From contig OY744607.1 of NCBI GenBank assembly GCA_963556255.1, forward strand, positions 44,406,152 to 44,470,151: DNA of 64,000 bases, written 5' to 3'. The position numbers were made by a program, and so were the translations under genes. Position 1 is the stretch's first letter; every line of letters starts with the position of its first letter. A model generated the notes under the pieces. That model did no database searches, was not told where the DNA came from, and was given only the letters and a program-made list of their open reading frames with translations. Below are positions 20,095 to 29,785 of the stretch, in pieces. Source of the stretch: Allolobophora icterica (taxonomy: Eukaryota > Annelida > Clitellata > Crassiclitellata > Lumbricidae).

Positions 20095-21665
20095 GTGCGT
20101 GATAGTCTAGTATTCTAGTGCAGAGGTTTTCAAACTTTTTGGACCAGGGACCCCTATTTTTTCTAGGCATAGCTCGCGGACCCCAGTATTTTCAAATGAA
20201 ATTTAGGCCCTATCCTTAAAATTTAATAAAAATAACAGGCAGATAGACTATTTCCACAATACACGCTTGCTTATTTATGACGCTGAGGACTATTATAATA
20301 TAAAAAGTAACACTAAATAAATTGTTATTAACTCCCTGCAATAACTATGGAACACAGTCATTTAAAAAAAACTGAATAACATCGGTTTCGCCAAAAGCCA
20401 GTAATGTCAGCGAGAGGGATGTGCTTGCTTTGCTTTGCAAAAACTGTCCGTAATTGGTGCTAGTTTGGATAGGCCTAAGCACTGTTTTCTTACGTTTCAG
20501 AAAGTTATCCATAATACAAACAGCAAAATTATCTAGTTAGCATATAACAGCGAACGTGAACGAAATAGGGAAATGCTTTGCAAATCTCTTTATTATCGTT
20601 CATCTAAAGGCTAAAACCAGGCGAATTCCACAAATTTCTAATTCTACAAGTCCAGAGTAAGCTTATACAATCCGGAAATAGACCAGCATAATTTATTGCA
20701 AATGAAGCCTTCACTGGAGGAACCACTAGAGTCCATTTCTGACATTTTCTAGCTAACTATATCTTGCAATACTTAATGCTATGGACTAGGCCCTATAGAG
20801 CAAGTGTTTTTTTTCTTCAGAAAACTCAAGTCAGTCCAGAGTTACAATTAGAAGAAAATATAGCGTTTATGTAAAAACAACTAGCCTAGAGTCCTAGCTA
20901 GAGCTTAGGTGTTTCTTCCATGGAAAAAACAATCAGGCTCATATTCAGTGTTGATTTTCTAAATGAAACACTTGAAGACCTTCAAAGTTTGTTTTGTGAA
21001 TATCTTAAACTTTTTTAATGGAATCTATTTGTAGGCCTACTTCTGATGAAGGCTTCAAATACATCGCGCTTACATTGGGTGCAGAAATGATTGGCAGTCG
21101 ATTAGCAGAAATTATAGGCCCTATATTAAATTTTATAAAAACACACGTGTTATTAGGCTAGAAATGTAACGTGACCATAAGCCTGCATCTTACTTACGTC
21201 ACTGTAGGCCCTAGTACGCAAAGAATAACAGTCAGCAGCATCACAAAACTGGTGTGATCGAATACCCAATTGGATCCTTGTGGATCATACAGTTACAGGC
21301 ACACTATAAGTAGCGTATGAATTTGAAAACACAGGCTGTTAATGATAAAACCATACAGTGTTAAGCATCACATTATTTTCAGAACGCTCTCGCGGACCCC
21401 GCCATATCCTTCGCGGACCCCCAGGGGTCCGCGGACCACAGTTTGAAAAACTCTGTTCTAGTGGTTAGCGTGCTGGATTGTACGTCAACCGAGAAGTGGG
21501 GGTTCAACTCCGGGGGTGAACTCCCTGCCAAGGCAAAATTTGTTTCGAGATTTCTGCTCCACCTTCAGCTATAACTCAGTTTTAATTTTTACACTGACTG
21601 TACACTGGCGGTGGGAAGATGAGATGGCGAGTGAGAGGACTGGCTACCCCTCCCCCTTCCCCCAC
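20095..21665 (+). repeat. tRNA-derived SINE split by the hAT element at 20121-21455
   Basis: Removing the hAT element rejoins ...TATTCTAGTG with GTTAGCGTGCTGG to make an A-box-like tRNA head, followed by GGGGGTTCAACTCC (B box) at about 21,500 and a 3' body to about 21,665. The tRNA half resembles no functional gene. Confidence 0.65.
20121..21455. mobile_element. Charlie-like hAT MITE, 1,335 bp
   Basis: The left end CAGAGGTTTTCAAACT and reversed right end CAGAGTTTTTCAAACT resemble the Charlie/MER5 group. They are flanked by a perfect 8-bp duplication TTCTAGTG (20113-20120 and 21456-21463). Near both ends are CGGACCCC blocks. The AT-rich interior has no transposase. Confidence 0.92.
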
Positions 21666-22417
21666 ATGCAAAGGCTAAGAAAATGAAGTCGCTGACACTT
21701 CATACTCGTGTCTGCCTCTCACCTTAAGGGACTGTTCTTCTTCTAAAGTGTAAAATTTAAGTTCGTCTTGTTCCCTGCCCACGACGAGCTCAGCCACAGG
21801 ACATCGCGAGGTAGGGGCAGAGCTCATGCACAATTGCACATAGATGCCAAGATTAAAGTAGGAGATATGGATGACAATCATGACATTTACTTAGTGCTGT
21901 GGCGGATTGGCCAACAGTTAACTGACATTAGGTCACGCCGTCCATGCATAGGCTAAGCATGGTAGTGTTGTAGTGCCAGCCTGACAATATAGGCCTACAT
22001 CGTGCACAGAGGCGTAGCGACCGCCCTCCGTACCCTCCGACCGGAGGGGGCCCAGCAAGGAAGGGGGCCCCCAAAAGTGGCAAAACAGCCTTCAGGAGAT
22101 ATATCCGAATATTTGCATTTGCATCAGAATTCTTCTGATCACACCAGTCAGTGTCGCCAGTGCTGACAGGAGCTTCAGCAGAATGAAACTGATCAAGAAT
22201 ATCCTGCGCTCAACATACAGATGACAGGCTTTCTGCGCTTGCAGAATAAATCTCAGTCGAACACAATATTGCCAGATCTCTGGATGATGACGCATTGATT
22301 AACCAATTTGCGGAGAACAAGGCTCGAAAGAAGCGCTTTGCGCAAATTTATACGGAAATGGAATACATGTACAGTGTAGGGCGTAGGCCTATGTATACAT
22401 AATATGAACTCTGTATA

Positions 22418-24303
22418 GTGGGTTCCGGTCCACTATTCCGGGGTCCGCTATTCCGAGGGTCCGCTATTCTGGGGATCCGCCTGAATATACATACATACAA
22501 CATACATACATGCATACATACATACATACATACATACATACATGCATACAAACATGCACACATACATGCATGCATACATACATACATGCATGCATGCATG
22601 TATGAATAAATGCGTGTATGTATGTATACATACAAACATGTATGTATGCATCAATCAATCAATCAATCAAATCATTTTATTGCTTCCACCAAAACAAAAC
22701 AAAACAAAAAACAAGTCATATAACAAACTATAAGTTGTCGGATTGAAGTTTTGTCTCAGAGAGAGCAAAAGGTGGCCCTAAAGGGAGGTTACTCCCGCTA
22801 GGCAGGGACACCTATAGTAGTGCAGTAGGCTACGTAAGTTATGTGACTGTCAAGTCATGGGAAGCCAGAAGGAGTAGCTAGATGTAGTCTGGTGAGGAAG
22901 CATAGAGAAAGCAAAATAAATCATCGATAAACTTATCTAACCATTAATATATACTTAACTAAACATCAACAAAAGAGACAATGAAACTGAAAATAGGACT
23001 ATCGCAAGATACTATGCTATCAGTCCTATAAAGAAAGTATAAGTAGGAAAAAAAGTGAATGGGGGGAAGAGCAGCCCGCGACCCGGCGCGGCGCGCCCAC
23101 CGAGCAGCATTGACCAAACCCTGTGGTCACTCCAAGGTCATGTATGTATACATACATACATGTATGTATGCATGTATGTATATATATACATGTATGTATG
23201 CATGTATGTATGTATGTATGAATGTTTGTATGCATGTATGTATGTATATTCAGGCGGATCCCCGGAATAGCGGACCCCCGGAATATACCCCGTGATCGAT
23301 CGAGTCAGTCGATCAAGTCGATCGAAACTCGGCCAAGTCGAGTCGGTCGAGAAATCTTCGACTCGATCGACTTGCAAGTCGAGTCGATCAAATGTTTTGA
23401 CAAGTCGAGTCGATCGTTGTTTCCTCGACTCGACTCGACTATAAAATATTTTCTTACTATTTTTACGGCTACTTCACTAAATGACCCACATGATGCGATA
23501 ACGTAATGCTTTGTAAACGCACAACTACCGTATTAACCTGATTTGAAGTTCAGTGCAAATTATGACCCTTTTGGTGATTTCGTACAGTGGAAGCTGCAGA
23601 TACTTTTTTCACAGTTTTATGGTGAAAATGGAAAGATTTAGATGCGTTAAAATGCGCTAGTTTCTGGAAATTTCAGCTCTGTTTTTATATCATGCAGAGT
23701 ATGTAGTCAGTAACGACGATCTCAAAACGTTCGAATGTCTGTATGTTATAAGACGGGACTGAATACTTCGACTTTGCTCATGAGCAGTGGCTCGGAAAGT
23801 GTTTAAAAGTTGCGTGAGCTAACCTCAGCCAAGTAGGGTACAGCCCTAAGATGGATAGAATTATACATTATATCCAATATAACCAATAAGAATATTTTGT
23901 AATATTTTACAATCAGTGGACAAGTTTATTATACTTGGCCTACATATTCATGAAATGAAACGCGTCTATATTACAATAAGTCAATAACTACTTTAGCAAG
24001 CATCAAATGCAAAGCGCCAGCCTAAAGTTGTGTGAGCATGCTTCTGCCTCGGTGCTACAGAGCCAAAACTTGTGTGAGCATTAGCACCTTTGTCGCCATG
24101 GCCCCCGGGCCCCTGGCCAAGAGATACAGTCCAAGTCGACAAAGTCGACCAAGTCGATCGTTTATTTGCCAAGTCGATCGAGTCGACGAGAGATCGACTA
24201 GTCGACAAAGTCGATCGAGTCGATCGTCGGCCGAGCCAAGTCGATCGTAGCAGTTCGACTCGATCGATCACGGGGTATACCCCGGAATAGCGGGCCGGTA
24301 CCG
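22418..24303. mobile_element. TIR element with TCC.CTATTCCGGGG ends, nested
   Basis: The ends GGGTTCCGGTCCACTATTCC and reversed CGGTACCGGCCCGCTATTCC face each other, with TA on both outer sides. A second inverted pair (22,456-22,494 and 23,239-23,279, GGGGATCCGCCTGAATATAC) encloses CATA repeats and unassigned sequence, so this could be two related copies. Confidence 0.6.
23288..24275. mobile_element. Innermost TIR element with TCGA-rich subterminal arrays, 988 bp
   Basis: Perfect 19-bp inverted ends CCCCGTGATCGATCGAGTC are flanked by TATA on both sides (23284-23287 and 24276-24279). Both subterminal regions (23,295-23,440 and 24,130-24,260) consist of AAGTCGATCGAGTCGA-like repeats. The 650-bp interior has no recognisable transposase. 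Confidence 0.8.
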
Positions 24304-24399
24304 TATATTGTATATTACCGCATTCCAGTTTGCGCATTGTAAGGGGCCCGGACGTATGTTCGGAGGGGGCCACGTTCTTTGTTGCTACGGCTCTGAATT

Positions 24400-25666
24400 C
24401 GTGCATCACACATCTGCGTCCTGAATAGATCTACCTATAGGGCAATCCTAAACAACCGCCTTCCACCGTCGTCTCATTTCAACACAGGCAAACATTCACA
24501 TTATTCTCTCACTCTCAGATAGTTAACTTGAAAGTAACTATATATATATAGGCCTACTGCACAAGCGGAAGATAATCAATTGATATTTTATATTGTGTGC
24601 CGCCAAGTATATAGACATACTGCGGCTGCCTGCCTGACTTTGGACATTAACCTGGAACCGATTTCGATCCTACCTTTATGTTTTGTTTTGACTGAGCGCT
24701 TGTGAATAAGCTGGTTCGCATTTTTGGGCGCTTTAGAAATCTTCAGATTTCGATTACCAATGAATATGAGATTTACCTGCCAAACGTTTTTCAATACTTG
24801 AATCAGAGGCACGATCAGTCGGTAAGGGGAGGAGGACATGGACAGCCGACGGTGGAAGCTAAGTGACCGGTGGAATCACAAAATATATAAACACTGATCG
24901 TCATGGGCGTCCGGAGGGGGGGCAACGGGGGCATTTGCAACCCTGGATTTTGAAAATATTTTACAAAAATAAAATCTTTTGATTATTATGATTATTCCAA
25001 CAGTCTCAACACGATTTTCAATGCTAAAACACTTAATTATAAGGCAAGTCAGCTATTTTTATGCTGGCCAGCCACATTACTTAAAACCAGTTCTAATTCC
25101 CCAGACATATCATTGTTCAACAAGGTCATCTTATCAGATTATCTTTGGTCAATGATGAAAGTGTACCCGTGATAGAAATTTTTAATATTCCTCATATGAC
25201 TAAAATGACGTCATATCACTATAGTTATTTACTATAATTAGCATCGAATTGTTAATATGAAATGACGTCATTGCGATTTTTCTTAGTTATACGGGTATCG
25301 ACGTATGTGAGCGGTATACCGATGAAAGCCACGCTTAGTCACCCCCGTAACCAATATTATATACGTCGACGGTTACGGGAGTGGCTTCCATCAGTAGGCC
25401 TATAGCGCTCATTAGACCCTATGCGCGATTTTGCCAAGATGTCTTCGTTAATAACTTGCGTCGAAAGACGAATGTGATTACTAATTGGAGTTGGTTCGTT
25501 GCGCACGCTGTTACTAAGACGTAAGGACCGTAATCAAGAAATAGCTTGCCTTACAAAACGACTGTCACTTTTCATCGGAATGAGCAAAGGTTTGTCTTCG
25601 ATTGTCAAGTTTTCCGGAAGGCTAGACGCCGGTTGCGAAAATAGTAAGTTGACAAAAATTTCTTAA
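24400..25666. other. Unassigned sequence, no gene seen
   Basis: It contains the start of a MITE-like sequence near 24,905 (GGGCGTCCGGAGGGGGG) with no matching right end, and an imperfect hairpin of GAAAGCCAC...CCCGTAACC at 25,320-25,395. No coding match was seen. Confidence 0.55.
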
Positions 25667-25934
25667 TTGTTTGACGCTGCTATAACGTGTGAGCTTGATC
25701 CTGTGCCTACGTCTTTGGTGCAGGAACATATTGACATAATTCCCCCATTCCTCACTATGTTGTGCAACTGTTTGATTCGTGAGGCGCAACTACCGATATC
25801 GCAGAAACGCTCAATTCTACACCCGGCTCTAAAGCGCGAGGGCTTACATAACATAACATAACATAACAAGGGTTTTAAGTGGTTCAGAAGACGTGTAGTC
25901 TGTGTTAGAACCACTGCAAATTTACCTCGAACTC

Positions 25935-28900
25935 TTAATAGCCCAATTTTCCTAGCTTCTTCTTAAAAGCTGTTATAGTATCCACTGAGACAGTACTATC
26001 GTCCAAACCATTCCACAGGTCTACAACTCTTGCACTAAAGAATTTCTGCCCTAATGTTCCCTTCGGCCTCTTAAATAATTTATACCTGTGTCCCCGAGTT
26101 GCCTTGTTCGGTGCTAATTCAAAGAACCTCTCCCACTGCAGTGCTTCCTTTCCAGTGATTATCTTATAAGCTTCAATCAGATCTCCTCTGCTCCTCCTTT
26201 TCTCCAATGTTGTTAGTCCACACCTTTTCAACCTTTCTTCATAGCTCAGATCCTTGTAGCCCCAAATCATTTTCGTAGCTCTTCTTTGTACTTTCTCCAG
26301 TTTTTCCATGTCCTGTTTCAGGTATGGATTCCATACCTGGATGCAGTATTCCAACTGTGGCCTAACCAGTGATTTGTACAACCTTATTATTATATCTTTG
26401 TCTCTGGTGACTATTGTCCTTTTTATCATACCTAAAGTTGAATTAGCCTTTTTTGCTGCTTCAGCACATTGCCTTGAAGGTTTTGCACTCTTGTGCATAA
26501 TCACTCCCAAGTCCCTTTCTTCATCACTCACTTTCAACACCGTGCCCCCCATTTCATATGAAAACTCGTTGTTTCTCCTCCCCATATGCATCACTGAGCA
26601 CTTTTCCAAATTGAAGAGCATTTGCCAGTCTTGTGACCATCTGAACATTCTTCTTAGATCTTCCCGCAGTATCTCTGCTTCTTCTTCATCATCCACTGTT
26701 CTACATAGTTTTGTATCATCCGCAAACTTAGAAATTTTAGATAAAATCCCATCGTCTATGTCATTAATAAAAAGTACGAAAAGCAGTGGCCCAAGCACTG
26801 ATCCTTGTGGCACCCCACTTAGCACTGTCGTCCAGCCAGAATGTTTATCACCTATGCCCACCTTTTGTCTTCTACCTGATAACCAGCTTTGAATCCATCT
26901 TAGTACCTGCCCTCTAATCCCACCTGCTTGTAACTTTTTGGCCAGCCTTACATGAGGTACTTTGTCAAATGCTTTGGCAAAATCTAAGTAAATTACATCT
27001 ACAGGTTTTCCCTCGTCAATCCTCTCATAGACCTCGTCAAAGAACTCCAACAGATTTGTCAAACACGAACGGCCTTTGGTAAATCCATGTTGACTGCCCT
27101 TTATAATATCATGCTCATTCAAATGTTTCACTATGTTATCCTTGATAATTCTTTCCATGACCTTGCACACCACACTGGTTAAACTGACTGGTCTGTAGTT
27201 ACCTGGTTCACTTCTATTTCCCTTTTTAAACAGTGGCACTATGAGTGCATCCTTCCATTCCCGTGGTACCTCTCCAGTCTGCATTGATTTATTGAAGATC
27301 TGGGCTAATGCCTCTCCAATTTCCTCCCTCACTTCATGTAAAAATTTTGGATGGAGTTCATCTATGCCCGGACTCTTGTCGGTTTTAAGTCTTTTCAGTT
27401 GCTCCACCACATTTTCCTTAGTAAACAGTACCTGTGTTAATCCCTTCTCGCCACAATCTACAAATATTTGTTTGGGCTCAGGTACATTTCCTAATTCTTC
27501 TAAAGTAAACACTGAGCTGAAATATTTATTGAGTACTTCAGCAGCTTCCACATCATCCACTATAACTTCTCCCATTCCTTCTTCTTTTTTCAATGGCCCA
27601 ATTCTGTCTTTCCTCTTCTGCTTACTTCTGACATAGTTGTAGAAACTCTTACTATCCTCCTTTACATTCCTCGATAACTTCTGTTCAAAGTTTTGTATTG
27701 CTTTCTTGTTTGCATTATTGCAGCTGTTTCTTTTATTCACATACTTGTTTCTTAACTTCTCAAGTCTGGCAACACTCTCTTGATCCAAATCCAGTCCCTT
27801 CTTTGTTTCCTTCTTCAACTTCTGTAAATTTTTCCATGCTTTGTGCTTTGCCCTTCTCTTTCTTTGAACCTCACGTGTTATCCAAGGCCTCTTCTTATTG
27901 GTTCTTTTGTGCTTCGGTATGTTTTCTTCGATAATCTCCCTCATACGTTCTCTGAACTTCTCCCAAGCATCATTCACTCCCATGCCCTTTATTTCACTTA
28001 CCAAATCCCTTTCCTTCAGCATCTTCCTAACTAATTCATAGTCTGCCTTAAAGAAATTGGGTCTTGTCACATAGGCTTTTACTTCTTGGGTCTGCTCCAT
28101 TACTAATTCCCATCTCACAACCTGATGATCACTAGTACTAAAATGCTCCCCCACACTCACATTCTCAACCATATTTTCATCCGATGTTAGCACTAAGTCC
28201 AAAATGTTGTCTCCCCTCGTTGGCTCCATGACATGCTGCTGCATAAAGCTGGCATTAACAAAATCCATGAAAATCTTATCTTTTTCTCTCTCCCCTTCCA
28301 TTTTTTCCCAATCAATATGGTAGTTGAAGTCCCCCATAATCAAGGACGTTTCCTTATTGGCCATTTCTAGTAGTTTGCATAATCCTTGGTAATCTTCTTC
28401 ATTGGCATCTGGTACCCTATAGCAAACTCCTACAAGCATCTTAGATTTTCTAAATTGAATTTCACACCAGACACTTTCTTTGAAGGTCTCGTTCTTCATA
28501 TCACCTCTCTCTACTGCATTAATGCTGCTCTTAACATACAGCAAAACCCATCCAGCCCCATGCCCAACTGGTTTCTGGTTAACACGATCCATTCTAAATA
28601 ATTGGTATCCATCTAAAGCTAATTCACTGTCCATGATCTCCGGTTTTGTCCATGACTCTGCTATTCCAATTATGTCTGGTGATTCCTTATCTGCATACAA
28701 TTCCAATTCTGCTCTCTTTGTAATACTTACTATACTCCTCACATTTGCAAACATACATTTTAAAATTCTACTACTTCCCATTTCCTTGCATCTCCTATCT
28801 TCACTACTGCTGGCTTCTGTTTTTTGTAGCTTTTTATCTTTATTTGTTTGACAGTTAGCGAGTCCATTTACTGCACTAACTGTCTTCCCACCAAGTTTAA

Positions 28901-28994
28901 AGTCTTCATCATCCCAAAGACTTGCCTCGCAACCATGTCTGCACCTCGAGCATTCAGATGCAGACCATCTCCCCCCAAGTACCCACCTTTCCAT
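25935..28994 (-). CDS. CR1 ORF2: endonuclease and reverse transcriptase
   Basis: The frame has 1,019 codons from the first Met. APE-type endonuclease motifs are visible: FANVRSI, ESWTKPE, MGDFNYHIDW and TSDHQVV. Reverse transcriptase motifs follow: YRPVSLTSVVCKVMERII, HGFTKGRSC, DFAKAFDKVPH, SGVPQGSVLGPLLF, and the catalytic FADDTKL near residue 757. No stop or frameshift interrupts it. The first Met overlaps ORF1 by 127 bp; a Met near 28,784, just before MGSSRILKCMFANVRS, is an equally good start. Confidence 0.95.
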   Translation of the reverse strand: MERWVLGGRWSASECSRCRHGCEASLWDDEDFKLGGKTVSAVNGLANCQTNKDKKLQKTEASSSEDRRCKEMGSSRILKCMFANVRSIVSITKRAELELYADKESPDIIGIAESWTKPEIMDSELALDGYQLFRMDRVNQKPVGHGAGWVLLYVKSSINAVERGDMKNETFKESVWCEIQFRKSKMLVGVCYRVPDANEEDYQGLCKLLEMANKETSLIMGDFNYHIDWEKMEGEREKDKIFMDFVNASFMQQHVMEPTRGDNILDLVLTSDENMVENVSVGEHFSTSDHQVVRWELVMEQTQEVKAYVTRPNFFKADYELVRKMLKERDLVSEIKGMGVNDAWEKFRERMREIIEENIPKHKRTNKKRPWITREVQRKRRAKHKAWKNLQKLKKETKKGLDLDQESVARLEKLRNKYVNKRNSCNNANKKAIQNFEQKLSRNVKEDSKSFYNYVRSKQKRKDRIGPLKKEEGMGEVIVDDVEAAEVLNKYFSSVFTLEELGNVPEPKQIFVDCGEKGLTQVLFTKENVVEQLKRLKTDKSPGIDELHPKFLHEVREEIGEALAQIFNKSMQTGEVPREWKDALIVPLFKKGNRSEPGNYRPVSLTSVVCKVMERIIKDNIVKHLNEHDIIKGSQHGFTKGRSCLTNLLEFFDEVYERIDEGKPVDVIYLDFAKAFDKVPHVRLAKKLQAGGIRGQVLRWIQSWLSGRRQKVGIGDKHSGWTTVLSGVPQGSVLGPLLFVLFINDIDDGILSKISKFADDTKLCRTVDDEEEAEILREDLRRMFRWSQDWQMLFNLEKCSVMHMGRRNNEFSYEMGGTVLKVSDEERDLGVIMHKSAKPSRQCAEAAKKANSTLGMIKRTIVTRDKDIIIRLYKSLVRPQLEYCIQVWNPYLKQDMEKLEKVQRRATKMIWGYKDLSYEERLKRCGLTTLEKRRSRGDLIEAYKIITGKEALQWERFFELAPNKATRGHRYKLFKRPKGTLGQKFFSARVVDLWNGLDDSTVSVDTITAFKKKLGKLGY

Positions 28995-29785
28995 GGGTTG
29001 AAGTCAACCTCCCAATATCTAACCTCCTCCTGCTTGCACATCTCCTTCAGCCTTGTATTGATTTCTACTCTCTTCTCTTCTAGGGCATCACTGATATCCT
29101 GCCTAGGCAAAATACCCATGACAACAACTTCCCCTTGTCGGTCCTCCTTCAACCCTTTCATCATTGCTTCATAGCTGCTCAAAATTTCTTCTTTTTCTTC
29201 CATTCGGAGGTTATTTGTGCCAACTTGCACTATAACCGTATCCTCCAGCTCTGCCTTCTGCTTGATTTCTGGGAGCATTTGCTCTATTCGAGCCCCTGGC
29301 TTGCAGATGGATCTGAACCCTGCACGCTGCATCTGCAAATTCTTTCCAACATGCCTTACTAGGGAATCTCCCACCAAAACCACCTTCCGTTGTCTTTGCC
29401 TGGGTGCGCTCTTGGCTGATTTTTGCTGCTTCAGCTGCTCAGATGGCCTGTCCTTTGGTTTCTCTGCCGGCCTAACCTTTGGGTCCTGCACCATATCGAC
29501 GCTCTCTTTTTCATCGCTACCTTTTCCCATTGAATCCTCTTCAGGTTTCCTAGTCTGCTCCAAAGCCGTGAGGCGCTGCAGCAAAACCTCCAAGCATTTC
29601 CTATCTGCCTCCGACCTTTTCTTTTCTTCCTCTAGACTTTCCTTCACTTCCTCCAAACTTATCTCTAAGCAAAACACTCGCGTGCACTGCATGCACGTGG
29701 CGCCGGTCTCATCCCCAAAACTATCTTTCGCTCCGTACATGCCACAACATGTGCACACAATGATGTCGCTTTTCTTCAGAGACAT
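28868..29785 (-). CDS. CR1 ORF1: zinc finger plus SGNH esterase-like domain
   Basis: The ORF has 305 residues. Residues 11-34 form a CxxC...CxxC zinc-finger-like region, and 43-75 a charged coiled coil. A GDSL/SGNH hydrolase domain follows: VVLVGDSLVRHVG (Ser141), VQVGTNN (189-192), and GGDGLHLN (Asp273, His276). All catalytic blocks are present. Esterase domains in CR1 ORF1 are known from vertebrate and invertebrate elements; their role in retrotransposition is unresolved. Confidence 0.93.
   Translation of the reverse strand: MSLKKSDIIVCTCCGMYGAKDSFGDETGATCMQCTRVFCLEISLEEVKESLEEEKKRSEADRKCLEVLLQRLTALEQTRKPEEDSMGKGSDEKESVDMVQDPKVRPAEKPKDRPSEQLKQQKSAKSAPRQRQRKVVLVGDSLVRHVGKNLQMQRAGFRSICKPGARIEQMLPEIKQKAELEDTVIVQVGTNNLRMEEKEEILSSYEAMMKGLKEDRQGEVVVMGILPRQDISDALEEKRVEINTRLKEMCKQEEVRYWEVDFNPWKGGYLGGDGLHLNARGADMVARQVFGMMKTLNLVGRQLVQ

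Larger units (their letters stand above)
22007..24395. mobile_element. hAT-like element containing two further nested elements
   Basis: The outer ends CAGAGGCGTAGCGAC and reversed CAGAGCCGTAGCAAC match at 13 of 15 positions, each followed by a GGGGGCCC-type block. The flanks ATCGTGCA and TTCGTGCA match at seven of eight but leave two extra bases at the right, so the right boundary is uncertain. Inside lie the elements at 22,418 and 23,288. Confidence 0.65.

Noticed and set aside
24905..24960. A MITE beginning GGGCGTCCGGAGGGGGG
   Set aside because: No matching right end or target duplication could be found before 25,660.
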